A program made the position numbers and the translations under genes. Under the pieces are notes generated by a model, which had not been told where the DNA came from, did not search any database, and worked only from the letters and a program-made list of their open reading frames with translations. Positions 23,269-35,572 of a stretch of DNA of 64,000 bases are shown one piece after another. The first letter of the stretch is position 1; each line of letters opens with the position of its first letter. The stretch lies in the NCBI GenBank assembly GCA_025330725.1, contig JAIWND010000019.1, positions 310,001-374,000 on the forward strand. Direction: 5' to 3'. This DNA comes from Chlamydoabsidia padenii. Lineage: Eukaryota > Mucoromycota > Mucoromycetes > Mucorales > Cunninghamellaceae.

Positions 23269-25955
23269 ATGTCTGATACAAACCAATCGATCGATCCACC
23301 TTTGAATCATGAAGACACAAATGCAAACAACAACAACAACAACAACAACAACAATAGTAGTACCATGAACAACGATAACAACAGTCAAGGTATATCTATG
23401 CGATCAAATCAACAACTGCCTTTTCAGTTTGACCTGTCTTTTTTGCCAAAACTCGACCAGCTTTTACCTGAAAACCCTCTTTTTTTTATGCAGCACCATT
23501 TTCAACAACAACAGCAACAGCAACAACAGCAACAACAGCAACAGCAGCAACAGCAGCAACAGCATCAGCATCCAACATTAGAAGATCAACCTATGAAAGA
23601 CATAAATGCTGTATCTGGACTAGTCGAACCTTCTCCAAGGAATCCTCCTCCTCACGCACTTTTGACTTCCTTTGATCAATCAACAAATAATGGATCTGAG
23701 GCCAATCAAAGCATATGGTCTGGCTTTAATAACGTAAGTCGATGAACAGAAACTTGATACTTTTGTCAAAAGATGATGGCGGCTTGATATGGAATATTAA
23801 CTTCTTCTCTTATCTCTTTTATCACTACACTACGATACCGATTGTCAGTTTTTCTCCAACGTGGCCCATAATCCATTCCCACAATCCATTCCAAATCTTG
23901 CCAAGAATGTCTCTGAATACTTCTCCAACTATCAACTCTTTAGCTCTTTGTAGGTTTGTTAATAATAATTTTTTTATTATTATTAATGTATCAACTCTCT
24001 TATCTTCTTCCACTGATTATAGGAATCCTCAATCAGATACAGACCCTCAAGGCTCAGCACAAATCCCATCATCTGCCTCAGGGATCAAGTATGAATCTTT
24101 GGTCGACGGGACGTTCAAACCATCTGGTATGAACCCACAAGGGTAAGAAAGCAACATACAACATTGAAAGTTTCACTGTTATATTAACTTTGTTTTGTTT
24201 TGTTTATGATGAAATCTTCCTTATGATTTTTAAAAGGATGCAAATTCGGGTCCTTGGCGTCCCTCAAACTGGGGCCAAATCAAGGGTGGAAACACAAATC
24301 AAGTTATGTATACAATTGGTGACTGACGATGGTGACAAAGCCCAACAATGGTCCCATTTAAAGCTACCGGAGCACATGGTGGCAAAGGATAAACTTAAAC
24401 GGCAACAACAGATCACGGTGAATACTGACAACAATGGATCTATAACAAGTGTGAATGGATTGGACAACACAAGCTTACCAGTAAAGGCCGAAAAGATGCT
24501 CTTCCTCAGTGCGCGTGTTATCTGTGCAAGTGATCCCTCTAGGAAAGTCGTGACATGCTTGGGCTGTATCCAACGTGAAGTAAGTTATCAAAAGGAAATG
24601 AAATCAAAAAATGATCTTCAATATATTAATCACTTGAAAAAAATAAATAAATAGCGCAAACGATCTCAACGCCGGAAGGAGAACAAAATCAAGACTGAAA
24701 ACGATGAAGATAAACGACCAGAAGACGAACAATCCTTGGCTTTAGAAGAACAGAAGGTTTTGCTATTCAACTGCTCCGAAATCGTCGATTTTAGCTCTGG
24801 TGATACGATCTTGCCTACTCGAATTACATGCTATTGTCGCCACCACAACGAACGCTTGGGCTTCTGGTAAAAAAAAAAAAAAAAAAAATGCATGTGGTTT
24901 TTCTGGTTACAATTCATTAAACCTTAAATACTAACCTTTTCTTCTTAGTATTTATTTTGAAATGCAGGATAATACGGGCAAACCTGTAGCAACTGGAATG
25001 TCACCACCCATTATGATCACCGATGACCACAAATCAAGTAAGATCAAAGCGGGGAGAAAACGACCTCGTACCGACTTGGATAAACCTATCAGCACACAGG
25101 CCATTCTATCAGCAAACCCATTTCCATTTGCAGCCACCAACAGTAGTAACGCCAATAACAACAGCAACAGTAATACCGTCTCATCATCACCATCATCAAA
25201 CACTTCACCACTTTCTACTACTCAGCCGTTTTTACCATTCAACACTTTTACTGATACCCCGTTTAACAACAACTCGGCACATTCAATATCCCGGCATCAC
25301 ACTCCACATAATGCAGGAACGAATAGACCATCATCACCATCAAACGACACAGCATTAACCAACCATCCTCATCATCACCAAGCAATTAAAATCGAACCAT
25401 CCCACATGCAACTAGATCACAATCTACTGAATTCATTGGCGGCAGTAACATCAGCATCACGAGGATCACCCAGTCATAACGAAAACGGAAAACTTCAGCC
25501 TACATCAATAGCCAAAGGTAAAGTCGCGATGGTAATCGAACGGCCTCAAATGCAACGAATGATTCCAAACGAAGGTCCTATGGATGGTGGGATTGAAGTG
25601 ACAATTCTTGGTGCTGGGTTCCGACCTGGATTGACTTGTATGTTTGGCGATGTGGCGGCAACAAGTACTCATTACTGGTCCCCAAATACTTTGGTCTGTA
25701 TTCTACCTCCTGCTATTGAACCCGGTGCGGTGGTAGTGTCCTTCAAAGAATTCCCTGTGGTACCCGATAGCCAAGATCTGACACTCTTCACCTATTGTAA
25801 TGAAAATGACCGTGCTCTGATGGAATTGGCATTACAAGTAGTTGGGCTCAAAATGACAGGAAAGGTGGAAGATGCTCGGGATATTGCGATGCGGATCGTG
25901 GAAGGAAATGGAAATCAGGTGGTAGGCGATACCAGTCGTCAACGTCGCCAGACTC

Positions 25956-25991
<36 letters not shown>

Positions 25992-26167
25992 TGTCTCTCA
26001 CTTCTGCTCTACCTACACAACAACAACTGGCATCAACATTACGATCGTTACCATCCGTGGATGCTATCAAACAGCTTTTGGACGATCGATCATCAAATCA
26101 AAACAAGTTATGCTTCGACTGGCCACTGATACAAATGCTGGATGCCCCTAGCCCTTGGCCTGAATAA
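23269..26167 (+). CDS. Spt23/Mga2-like transcription regulator with IPT/TIG domain, lacking ankyrin and membrane anchor
   Basis: Six exons (23269-23733, 23849-23949, 24023-24142, 24237-24579, 24655-24866, 24949-26167), 819 residues. N-terminus rich in Asn and a run of about 20 Gln (CAA/CAG, 23500-23568). The conserved core begins MQIRVLGVPQTGAKSRVETQ and continues with FLSARVICASDPSRKVVTCL, a basic patch (RKRSQRRKENK) and ITCYCRHHNERLGF. The IPT/TIG domain is clear (MIPNEGPMDGGIEVTILGAG, FRPGLTCMFGD). Yeast Spt23 and Mga2 have the same core but then ankyrin repeats and a C-terminal membrane helix, released by proteasome processing to switch on OLE1. Here the protein stops soon after the IPT domain with a second Gln tract, so it should be soluble and not regulated by membrane release (inference). 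May be a paralogue of a full-length form elsewhere. Confidence 0.85.
23500..23568 (+). repeat. CAA/CAG trinucleotide repeat encoding polyglutamine
   Basis: Mixed CAA and CAG codons within exon 1 of the Spt23/Mga2-like gene. A second, mostly CAA, tract lies at 25957-25989 in the same gene. Confidence 0.85.
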
Positions 26168-26764
26168 TCTTTTTGTAGTTGGTAACCTGGATAACTAGAT
26201 GACCTGTGCCTTTTTTATTTATTTATATTACTGTTACGAGTTGCGTTTGCATTGTACACTTTATATCTCCTCCCAATCCTTACTACTTTTGTACTACATA
26301 TATATTTACATAGTCTCCCCCTCTTTTTATATTACTTCTTTATATAAAACTACCAATAAAAAAGATTCCCTACTCGTCTCAATTATTCTTAACAATATGG
26401 GCGTCATTCAATTGATGGTACCGACATTTATATGGACTTTTTATATACAAATTGAATAAAACAGGTCTACATTTAGGTGTTTTATATAAACAGACTATTT
26501 AAATAGGGTTTTATGCGATCAAACATCAAAGTTGAATGTAATATGACAAGTAGGGGTTTTATTTCAAAGTGTTTTATTTTATTGGTATGATACAATACTA
26601 TGGGTATACTATACTACATCTAAACTATTCATTGGTTCCAAAGAGGTTATGTGCCCACCGTCCTTCCTAATGTCAAAGGTGGCGCCATGGTTCGCTTTTG
26701 TAACGTCTGTAAGTCTTGCTTGGCAGTATCACTTCAAATTGCGGCACCACGAACGCAGGTCGGA
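26168..26764. other. Intergenic spacer after the IPT/TIG gene
   Basis: AATAAA-like signals at 26356 and 26455 region; otherwise A+T-rich with short unsupported ORFs. Confidence 0.4.
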
Positions 26765-27018
26765 TCAAAGAGTCAATGTCGTAAATGAAGAAGGATGATA
26801 GGTGTCTACTTTTTTTTTTATTTCAAGGCACAATACCCTGCCCTGTTCCATCTTATTCAATTACCTTACCTTTTGATAATATTGTTGCAGAGAGTAGACC
26901 CACCGCCATTTTTGTCCTGCACCATGCCACCGTGGCCACATTAGTTGTCCGTATGTTGAATGCATGGCATGAATATGTTGATGTTCCTCCGTTGTCGCCT
27001 TTAAGATTGAAAAGTCGG

Positions 27019-27049
<31 letters not shown>

Positions 27050-27205
27050 GGGGAGGGTTCTTACCTTCAGGTTGCATTAGCTGTATCAAAGAACGTTTGT
27101 CACATTTTGGCAGTTGTAGTACTAGCTTGTCGATTCGCTTCGTTCCCTTGGATGGCTTTAGTTGATAGTGGTGATGGTGTTTGTGATAATTAAGGAATCC
27201 GCCTT
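26765..27205 (-). pseudogene. Partial multi-exon coding sequence, unrecognised (no start found)
   Basis: Read on the minus strand, three pieces join in frame by GT..AG: about 27200-27065 (ending KRSLIQLMQPE), 26998-26870 (GDNGGTSTYSCHAFNIRTTN ... GLLSATILSK) and 26805-26765 (DTYHPSSFTTLTL, stop). The intron between the first two contains a long T/A run. The consistent phases suggest real coding ancestry, but the upstream end hits a stop without an ATG, so this is a 5'-truncated relic or a gene whose first exon I cannot see. No family recognised. Confidence 0.35.
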
Positions 27206-27328
27206 TTTAAAAAAACGAGGCGCTATTTGAATTTTGATCTTCACAAATCCTTCGCATTGTTCGTTTCTCTTTTTCTTTCTTTCTCTTTACTCTACTTCTC
27301 ACTCTTTGATTAAACAAGGCTGACAATA

Positions 27329-29400
27329 ATGCCTAAGGAAAAGGTATATAAAAAAAAAAGTAAAAGTAAAAGACTTGGCATAGCGTAAACAATTTGTTTT
27401 TGTCGCTACTCATCTACAATTCAAGTTTACTTTAGATAATCCCGAGATTTTAAAACTTAACGCAATACGTAGACTTCCTGGCGCCCTTGACCACAAACTC
27501 CTACACCTTCATCTTTAACTACACCTTATCATGTCGACAAATTCGAAGAAGAAGCTCATGATATCTTTGAAACTCTTACCCCTCAGCGACATGTGGGTGA
27601 CCAATATGCGTAAGTTAACAAAAACAATGTTTTACACATATACATAGCACACTGATCTTCTCATTTACCAGCAGCAGCACTCAATGACCAACCACGTCAT
27701 TTGATCCTACTCAATGACAGCGCCACTTTATACATGCACACTGTGGAAGCATTTCCGAGAACCTCTGAAGAACTTGTGGATCATGTGAAGGAAGAAACTT
27801 GACGTATAATTGGTTTAAACAACTCTGACAACTACTACCTGGGTGGAAACGACTGTCAAAAGGTAAACATAAACATCATTTTAACTTGTCGATGTTGTGT
27901 AGTACATTTAAACAATAATCAAAAAAACGATCTACCCTTGTGGCTACCGTCAAGACATTCCTTGACATGTACAACCTTGTCGTCCATCGAAACTCGACCA
28001 AGGAACAACATCTTACTGATATTATGCGGTGTGCAAAATATCAAAAAATAAAATAATGATTGATCGTTGGTGGAACGCTCATCAGTGCTTATGGAAAACT
28101 CATGGCGGGACTTTGAAATTGGGTTTTCATCAAATCAACAAACCTTTCTTTAGTAAGTAAAATGAAAAAAGATTGTGATGATAAATGTGAAAAGACGAAC
28201 TGTTGATTTTGATACCTCTCTGTTATAGGTCACTCTCAAACTCAAGAATATGGTGTCTTTATCATCGGGTGAAGGCTCGCAAGGACAATTCAGTGAACAA
28301 GGTGTCAACCCATCTCGTCTATTATACCAAGAATGTCTCCAAAATCATCCGCCGGCAAAATAGATGGCATCAAGGATCAACTGGGATCGGGCATTTGCCA
28401 CTGTCAGGGACTATATCACCAACCAACAACAACAGGAACATTCCGGGGGGAAGTTTACCCACTTTGAAAACAAGGTAAGTTTACAAAAAAAAAAAAAAAA
28501 AAAGAAGAGTAACTAACTTTTGATTATGCAATAGGATTTTACCGACAGTCAACTCTCTCGTCTACTGGAAACAAAGAAGCAAAGCACCGTCACCAATGAC
28601 TATCACTACAATCAAACTGGTACCTTCGGCAACTCTAAATGTCTTGTTACAATCAACAACAACCCAACAATAACTGCAAACACACCCTCGGAACACCAGC
28701 TATCAAGCCAAAACAGCAGCATGGATATCATTTCGAATGATACAACTGGTGGAGTTGAAAAGGATGAAGGCATTGGCAAGGATGTAGAAAGTGAAGGTAA
28801 TGGCTCCTTATTTGACTACGACAACTACAACGGTGATTTTGGCAGTGATCTCACTATTGATTACCACCCAGGGCGAAAAAATAAAAATTACCTTCAACAA
28901 TATGACAATGACTATCCCTCCGACGGCAACGATCAAGATAACAATGATGTGGATGACCTTGGCACAGATGTTTCCAATGATGGTAATGATCACGCTGAAC
29001 AAACGCTTCCTCACGTTGATGATTTGGTATCAAACTATAGTCTTTGGATAACGGCAGATGGGACGGACTTTGGCAATATGTGCTATCTACTCAAGAACAA
29101 CACAAGCAATTTGGGTAAGTCAGTGGAACAACTATCAGATTTACAACTTTTGGCTCTACACGACATCTATTTTTTTAATACTCTCGAACAACCGTCGTCA
29201 ACAAGCAAGGACTGGCCTATCGACCTACATAGACAGGCGATGGCATCATTATCTACGACGTACGGTGAACCCTCAAAAGCACTCAATTCAGCTCAATGGT
29301 GTATGGATCTTAGCTTGGCTCAGTATAACGACAATGATTGGATGCCACTGGTGACGACAGCTGTAACTGTCCAATACAATACTAAAATCCGCCTTCTCAC
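27329..29400 (+). pseudogene. Decayed multi-exon gene (several GT..AG joins, frameshift and two in-frame stops)
   Basis: Begins ATG CCT AAG GAA AAG then GTATAT. Several blocks are clearly coding-like and sit between plausible splice sites: ...YHVDKFEEEAHDIFETLTP; RHLILLNDSATLYMHTVEAF; STLVATVKTFLDMYNLVVHR; FSEQGVNPSRLLYQECLQNH; MASRINWDRAFATVRDYITN; and a longer acidic block (28540-29370) with DLGTDVSNDGNDHAEQTLPH and LSDLQLLALHDIYFFNTLEQ. Breaks: a frame change near 27500, TGA at 27800-27802 and TAG at 28361-28363. It may once have been continuous with the nuclease-like block at 29577-30261. I recognise no function in this N-terminal part. Confidence 0.6.
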
Positions 29401-29576
29401 ATTCTCCCCCTTACATTCATCTCCTTACCCTTATATCCATCTCTTTACCCTTTGTAGAATCATATCAAAACAATACACAACTAAAAGTATTTAAACCACA
29501 TCATATTTTATTCAATAAAAAACACAATCCTTTATATTACTTATTTTTGATATTCGACTTCCACCTCAACTATTAC

Positions 29577-30261
29577 AGCAACTCACCTTATTGAAGCCAT
29601 GGTCACCAAGAATATGGTTGATATCCACACTACGCAACCTCTCATGGAATTGACTCCCATCTTCGTTACTGGTCCTCCTGATTGCTCCATTGAAGATACC
29701 TATGTCCACTGTTGCATTGCCTCCATCCTGAAATCGATCTTTGATTAAGAACAACTCCTGCGTACTGATTGGGCCAAACCAAAGGACGACAAATGCATGA
29801 ACGAGAACTACAAGCCCGATTTTGCAGTCAATATCAAAGCGCCAAAGTCTTGGGCCTTTGTGGTTTTAGGTGAATTCGAGCGACCAGGTTTCTCCCCATG
29901 CTTTGAATCGGATTTTGTCAAGACAGGGAAAGAGATGCGCTCGATGGTAAATGATCTTGTACGTCTTGGTGTCCCTAATCCTTCGGTGGGAGGTATTTTG
30001 ATCCAAGGCCGCCATATCTCTATTTTCCAATTTGATCTCGCTGGTCCCAAGCTTTGTGAATTGTCCATGTTTGAAAATCTCGGCCAAATCATCATCCTTC
30101 CTGTCATTACGTCGCACATGTTGCAAGTCAAGAAGATCGCCATGGAAACTGATGAAAAGATGAACCGCTTGGCAGGTGAACGCATGATGAACATGGAAAG
30201 GACCCAGCCCTCATACTCTCTCTCTTGGCTCTCTGAATGCACGTATATGCTGCGAAAATGA
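29577..30261 (+). pseudogene. Decayed PD-(D/E)xK nuclease-like domain of a Mucorales-type repeated family
   Basis: One frame reads from about 29577 to a stop at 30259-30261, broken only by TAA at 29746-29748. Before the break: DCSIEDTYVHCCIASILKSI; after it: NENYKPDFAVNIKAPKSWAF, VVLGEFERPGF, then a helix-rich end. The PD...(x)...GEFE spacing resembles the PD-(D/E)xK core of a protein family that I recall as abundant and mostly uncharacterised in Mucorales, where the core usually reads PD...GEVK; here the Lys is replaced, so an active nuclease is doubtful even without the stop. An ATG at 29797 could make a 154-residue protein, but that would lack the first half of the domain. Confidence 0.5.
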
Positions 30262-30565
30262 AGCTCTCCTCTATGATACTCTCTTTATACCTATGTACAC
30301 GCTTTGATCCCTTTAGTTATAGCTTTACTTTATTTATTTATTTTATATATGTAAGCCTTCTACTTTTTTATACCTGTGTATATACTTTGAATTGAATAAA
30401 AAAAATCTTTTTCACAGAACATACAATGTTATATGTCTATATACCAAATGATGATTATTCCTTTCATCACAAATAGTTACAACCAATATAATACATTAAC
30501 AATAGTAGTATAGTATTAATCATTTTATTCAATAAAACACAAATAAAAAAGTAATCTATTTTAGT
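30262..30565. other. Spacer with poly(A)-type signals
   Basis: A+T-rich; AATAAA near 30394 and again on the other strand near 30530, consistent with two converging decayed units. Confidence 0.35.
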
Positions 30566-31115
30566 CTATACTATTAATGTAAAGGGAAGTGGATCCAGTT
30601 GTGGTGAAGGTCGATGATTGATCTGGTAAACAAGCAAAGCGTCGATATCGTTCAAATCCCAGTTGAACTTGTTGATAAAGATACCCGCTGTGTTATTGTA
30701 TGCTGCATTATGATATTCAGTTACAGCTGTTATCAGTAGTTGTGTGTATGTGTGCCCCCCCCCCATTTCATCAAACTATTACACAAAGAAGAAATTAAGG
30801 TTAGTACATTTATCAAAGTGAAGAAGATCCATACATCATACAACAACTACAGCCAGTGTATAATATACCCTGTCAATATTACATTATCTTAATAGTATTC
30901 CTTGTTTACACTACTTACTTTTCCACTGCTTGTTTGCCCGTGTCAACATAATAACCTGTTATCCTTCAGACAGAGGCATGTTGAGGAAGTGCTGATAGAT
31001 TAGATTGCCTTGTAGATTAAAACGTCAGTCGTTAGAAGATTACTTTGTTCCCACAAGTCTTCCATTCGCGTTGCTCTCAAGTCGCCAGTTTTCATAAGAA
31101 TACATCTTTGGTAAA
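30566..31115 (-). pseudogene. Decayed coding remnant on the minus strand
   Basis: Terminal block (30745-30566) reads after an acceptor (ctgataacag) as VTEYHNAAYNNTAGIFINKF, NWDLNDIDALLVYQINHRP and a stop. Further upstream on the same strand are fragments such as MYSYENWRLESNANGRLVGT and NLQGNLIYQHFLNMPLSE, separated by stops. The start of the terminal block (acag|ctgtaact, then Y-rich) is similar to 29362-29385 on the plus strand, so this may be an inverted fragment of the same family. Confidence 0.35.
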
Positions 31116-31349
31116 AGCCTTCACGTTTAGAATAGAATCAAAGGAGTCGAGTGCTTGATATCAAAGAAGACCACCAGTTGGAAAGGTGGAATGGATTAAT
31201 AAAAAGGAAAGAAAAGAAAAGAAGAGAGAAAGACACGCCATGCCTCATCGGGATTTACAGGTGTCACTTGCCTCATTTTTCAAATACCGCGTATACAGGA
31301 AACAAAAAAACATTTCAGAAAACTCCTTTACTTTTTGATTCAATCTGCA

Positions 31350-33518
31350 ATGATATCGGAATCTGCGACTCACTCAAGGAAGAAAAACCAGGCACCCATC
31401 AAGGAATATAACGGTGTTGATTCTGACGGCAATAATAGCTACCCAAATCCATTTAGTCCTCCACCAAGTAGTAACAGTAATCAAGAACCCCTGGCGCCTA
31501 CTTCTAACAATAAACCGCTTGAACAAACAAACAATCAAAACGATTTGGATGATATCTTTGACACTGTGAATGACTTAAAAAAGGAGAAGAATGATACGAT
31601 AAAGGCTGGTTTGGGCAACACTCCTGGTGATGAAGTCTTTGCTGTGAAGGATCCCTTTGACGGCTCTGTGAACTCAGCGGAACAACAAAAGGACGAGTCT
31701 TCTAAACAATCCGGTATCGACCAAAGCGACAATAGCAATCCATCTTTAACACATCCATTGGAGACAGATTCTAGTGACAGAAACATCGACACCAACGAGT
31801 CTTCTAATACAACATTTACACCAAACTTATCACGTCGGAAGAGACGATTGCTTAAAGAATTGGGACCACTACCGGATACTCTGGAACCAAGAAAGGTCAA
31901 GCCTGTTGTACCCTTTGTGACATCTGGCGAATCAAAACGAGGTGGCGGAAAATCAAGCGTGAATTCGGCAACCTCCCGCAGATCATCTGGTAGAAACACG
32001 AAAAGAAAATCATCGAAACGATCTCACTCTATCATGGATGATGGCGACGAAATGGACACGGATGATGGAATTGACTATAGCCTTAAAGATCTCTATGATG
32101 AAGATGATGAAGATGATAATGATGAAGATGAGGAAGATGACGACGATGGTGATGATGTAGAATACGAAGTAGAGACTATTTTGAATCATCAAGTATATAG
32201 GGTAAGAAACGAATCAAAATGTAACTAACTAACTAACTAACTCCTTCTCTCTTATTTAATTTACAATATAGAATTGTGTCTTACGCTATGAAGTGAAATG
32301 GAAAGGGTACCCTGATAGTGAAAACACCTTTGAACCTGCCAAATCATTCCACTTGTAAGTATGGAAAATAAACGAAATTAAGCAACTTACTGACTATTAT
32401 TATCTTGATTATAGAGACTGCCGAGATTTATGTCTTCAGTATTGGCGATCACAACCTAGCAATGTCCCTCGACCAATGAATATACCAACAGAAGGCAATC
32501 AGGAACATTTGCGAAGACACAGTAGACGAAACTCTCATACACCACCCGCCAAGCGAAAGAGATCAGCCTCACCAATGGCAGAACCTAGTTGGGATATATC
32601 AAACTCGATCGAGCCATTACCGACCCTACAATCAATCTCACCACGACCACCATCCATGGCAGCAACCTCATCTCAAGAACTCAATATTGTTCGACACGTC
32701 TTTAAACCTATGGATATCACCGACATTAAATATCACTACAATCCTCTTCATGATGCTGACGACAATGAAAAGAATAACGCGTTCGATATCTGTTCAGATG
32801 GTGACGAACACATATCTGGCGATACAAGTGGCAAGCACAGGGAAAACGGTAGTATCAGCAGCAACAGGACAAAGACATCACCTTTCCAAGGCTCATCATC
32901 AATTTTGGACCTCGACCATTTTCGTGGTTATAATTACGACGATCACGACGATGATGAAGACGAAGGCGATGATGACGATTTCAGCCCACCACCAAAGAAA
33001 ACTCTCGGCAAATCCATACGAAACAGTAGTACTGCAGCGGACAAAATGTACGCAGATATGGCTCGACAAAAATCAATCACACAAAACACAGTGGCCGCCA
33101 ATTACAAGAAGGATGGATTCGAATTAGCATATTCTAAAACGATTCGTACGGCGGCAAAACGACTGGATTGGAACGACGAATTCACTATCAGGAACATTCT
33201 TCCCGCCAAGCATAACAACTCACAACTTTTGGCATATCTTGTATGGTAATGTATATGGAAAGATCAACATTTGAAGTTAAAAAAAAAAGCATGTGTGTAT
33301 GGCTCATCTTGTCTTCATGTTATTAACTTTAGGCCTAGCGAATTGAAAACAGTGCATTTGATCCAAGAATTACACGACAAGTGTGCCAAAAAGGTAATCG
33401 AAAAAAATGAATTGGCTTGTCACTGTTGATTCACTTACTCTCTCTCCCTCTCTTTCTCCTTTTTTTTTCCAACTATGTGATAGTTATGCTTATACTACGA
33501 AGAAAGGATTAAGTACTC

Positions 33519-33522
<4 letters not shown>
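31350..33522 (+). CDS. HP1-like heterochromatin protein (chromodomain and chromoshadow domain)
   Basis: Five exons (31350-32201, 32272-32354, 32415-33245, 33333-33393, 33484-33522), 621 residues. Chromodomain at about 268-325: VEYEVETILNHQVYRNCVLR, YEVKWKGYPDSENTFEP, keeping the aromatic cage positions (Y of EYEV, W and Y of KWKGY) that bind methylated H3K9. Chromoshadow domain at about 545-621: RLDWNDEFTIRNILPA, LLAYLVWPSELKTVHLIQEL, LCLYYEERIKYS, the dimerisation module. Unusual: it is far longer than typical HP1/Swi6 (200-330 residues), with a 260-residue acidic N-terminus and a 220-residue Ser/Asp-rich hinge, and the usual C-terminal Trp of the shadow domain is Tyr. Acts in nuclear heterochromatin (family knowledge). 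The first intron carries a run of five AACT units overlapping branch-site-like CTAAC. Confidence 0.9.
32222..32241 (+). repeat. AACT tandem repeat in an HP1-gene intron
   Basis: Five AACT units create overlapping CTAAC branch-point candidates 35-50 nt before the acceptor at 32271. Confidence 0.7.

Positions 33523-33558
<36 letters not shown>
33523..33558. repeat. (TA)n microsatellite directly after the HP1 stop codon
   Basis: About 18 TA units, beginning at the stop codon itself; length likely variable between isolates. Confidence 0.9.
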
Positions 33559-33561
<3 letters not shown>

Positions 33562-33627
33562 CATTCTTAACTAGCTTACTTTTTGATATAATATTACTGA
33601 ATAAACCTAGTTTTGTAACTGTATGGT

Positions 33628-33653
33628 CGGCATTTGAAATTTCGGCATTTGAA
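33628..33653 (+). promoter_or_regulatory. Direct repeat of CGGCATTTGAA upstream of SGF73
   Basis: Two copies (33628-33638 and 33643-33653), 15 bp apart, about 90-110 bp before the SGF73 start. A close variant of the window-wide CGGG-type motif. Confidence 0.4.
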
Positions 33654-33739
33654 TACACACATTATATGTTGTCTGTCTTTTGTTTTTTATTTAGTGCTTC
33701 TCTCTTCCAGACGCTTAATTCTATTTGATTCTATGTACA

Positions 33740-35541
33740 ATGTCAGGCAATGGCTCTCTTAAAAACAAAGGTAACTTTATAGAAAAGAGTAATTGATAAT
33801 AAAAACAAATCTTTTTGCTCTTTGTCTTGTTGTCTTCTCATCAAACTATGACCAACTCTTCTTTTTTTTTCTGCTTTGTGATCGCCATCATTACCTTTAA
33901 TAGAGTCTCTATCTGAAGAACAACTCTCTGTTTTGAAACAAAAGTCTGCAAAGATTGAAAGGCTGGAAACAGGTAATATCGACAATTCTCATTTGAAAAA
34001 ACAAACCAAAACAATACTGTCACTCTTAGCCCTTTAATTCTTTCTCACGCTAACACTTTACGTTTATTTGCATTAGATATCACCAACTTGTCTAAACCAT
34101 TACTACTCGGTGACGATGCTAAAGAAAAAAGCTGGATGAAGCATGTTACTCCTGGGGTTTTAACTATCTTTCAAGACGACTCAAGCTGGAATAAACTCAC
34201 GATGAAACCTGGCGATCAGTTATCGAAGCAACAACACTCCCAAGAACTCCAAAAGGCAACAGGATCTAGCTGGAAGAAGGTTAAAGATGTATTAACTACA
34301 GACATATCTGATGGTAAGGTGGTAAAAGAAAAAGAAAAAGAAAAAGGTTTACTAACTTGAACGGTGTTTTACTTGCAGGGGACGATAGCACGTCTGAAAG
34401 TGAACCTGCCACTACCAAATTGAATTATCGCGATATGAAGACTTATGGCAATTTACCCATGCAGGACGAAATGGCAGTTGTTAATTGTGATTCTTGTCAG
34501 CGACCAATTCTAGCTAGTAGCTTCAAGAAACATTTAGGTAAAAAGACGTTGAATGATGCAGAGGGATAATAATAGGTACTTACTTGTATAAACTTGGTTT
34601 GATTATGGAAAAGATAACTGTATGAAAAAGGGAAACAACAATGTCAAGGTGCCTAATCGAAAAACTGCCACCAATACTGACCATATCAAGAAAAAGACAT
34701 CGAATCAGCACTTCTTCTCGGACAATGATGATGGTGAAGAGGGCGACGGTGGTGATGACGAAGATGATGACGACGACGATCATATGGGCACATCAAAGAA
34801 AAGCAACAACAACAACAAGGAAACAACAACAACCGTGAAAAAGAAGAAAAAGTTAGTCAAGGGCAACAATGGCAATACAGCAGATGAAGATACCACCAAC
34901 AATAATAATATCAGCAGTAACAATGATAATAACGAAAATGATACTTCTGGCAATAACATTGGAATAAATATGAAGCGACCTCCTACTGACACGGCTGATA
35001 AAACTGACAAGAAGAAGATCAAGAAGGAAAAGACAAAGACAAAGGGAACAAAGCAAAAAGGTAATACAAAAAAAAAATGTGTATGTGTCATCAATCTAAT
35101 CTCGATTTATCTACTTGATTTAGCTCCTTTGGATCTGGATAAACAGTGTGGTGTCATTCAACAACCAAACGGATTACCATGCACACGATCACTTACTTGC
35201 AAAAGTCACTCAATGGGGGCGAAAAGAGCGGTGGCGGGAAGATCTCAGCCTTATGATGTACTACTTGCGGCATATCAAAAGAAGGCGATTGGTCGACCTC
35301 AAGGTAAGATGACAAAAAAGCAATTGGATTTGAGTCACATTTACTCAAATCTAACTAAACATTGTAGCGGGAACAATTGGTGGACTGGTGGGTAAAAACG
35401 CGAAATCAAAGAAACCATCTTCACCTGCACCTGGTAATGGAACTAATCTCAACCATAGTGGTACTGTCAACAGTATAAATATGAACAACATGAGCAACAA
35501 CAATGCCAACAGTACGACATCATTATCATTATCATCAACAT

Positions 35542-35572
<31 letters not shown>

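Noticed and set aside
27329..31115. Intact transposon or retroelement
   Set aside because: No reverse transcriptase, transposase, long terminal repeats or terminal inverted repeats could be seen; introns are retained.
33523..33558. (TA)n tract as an origin or attachment site
   Set aside because: A simple microsatellite beginning at the stop codon; no supporting element around it.
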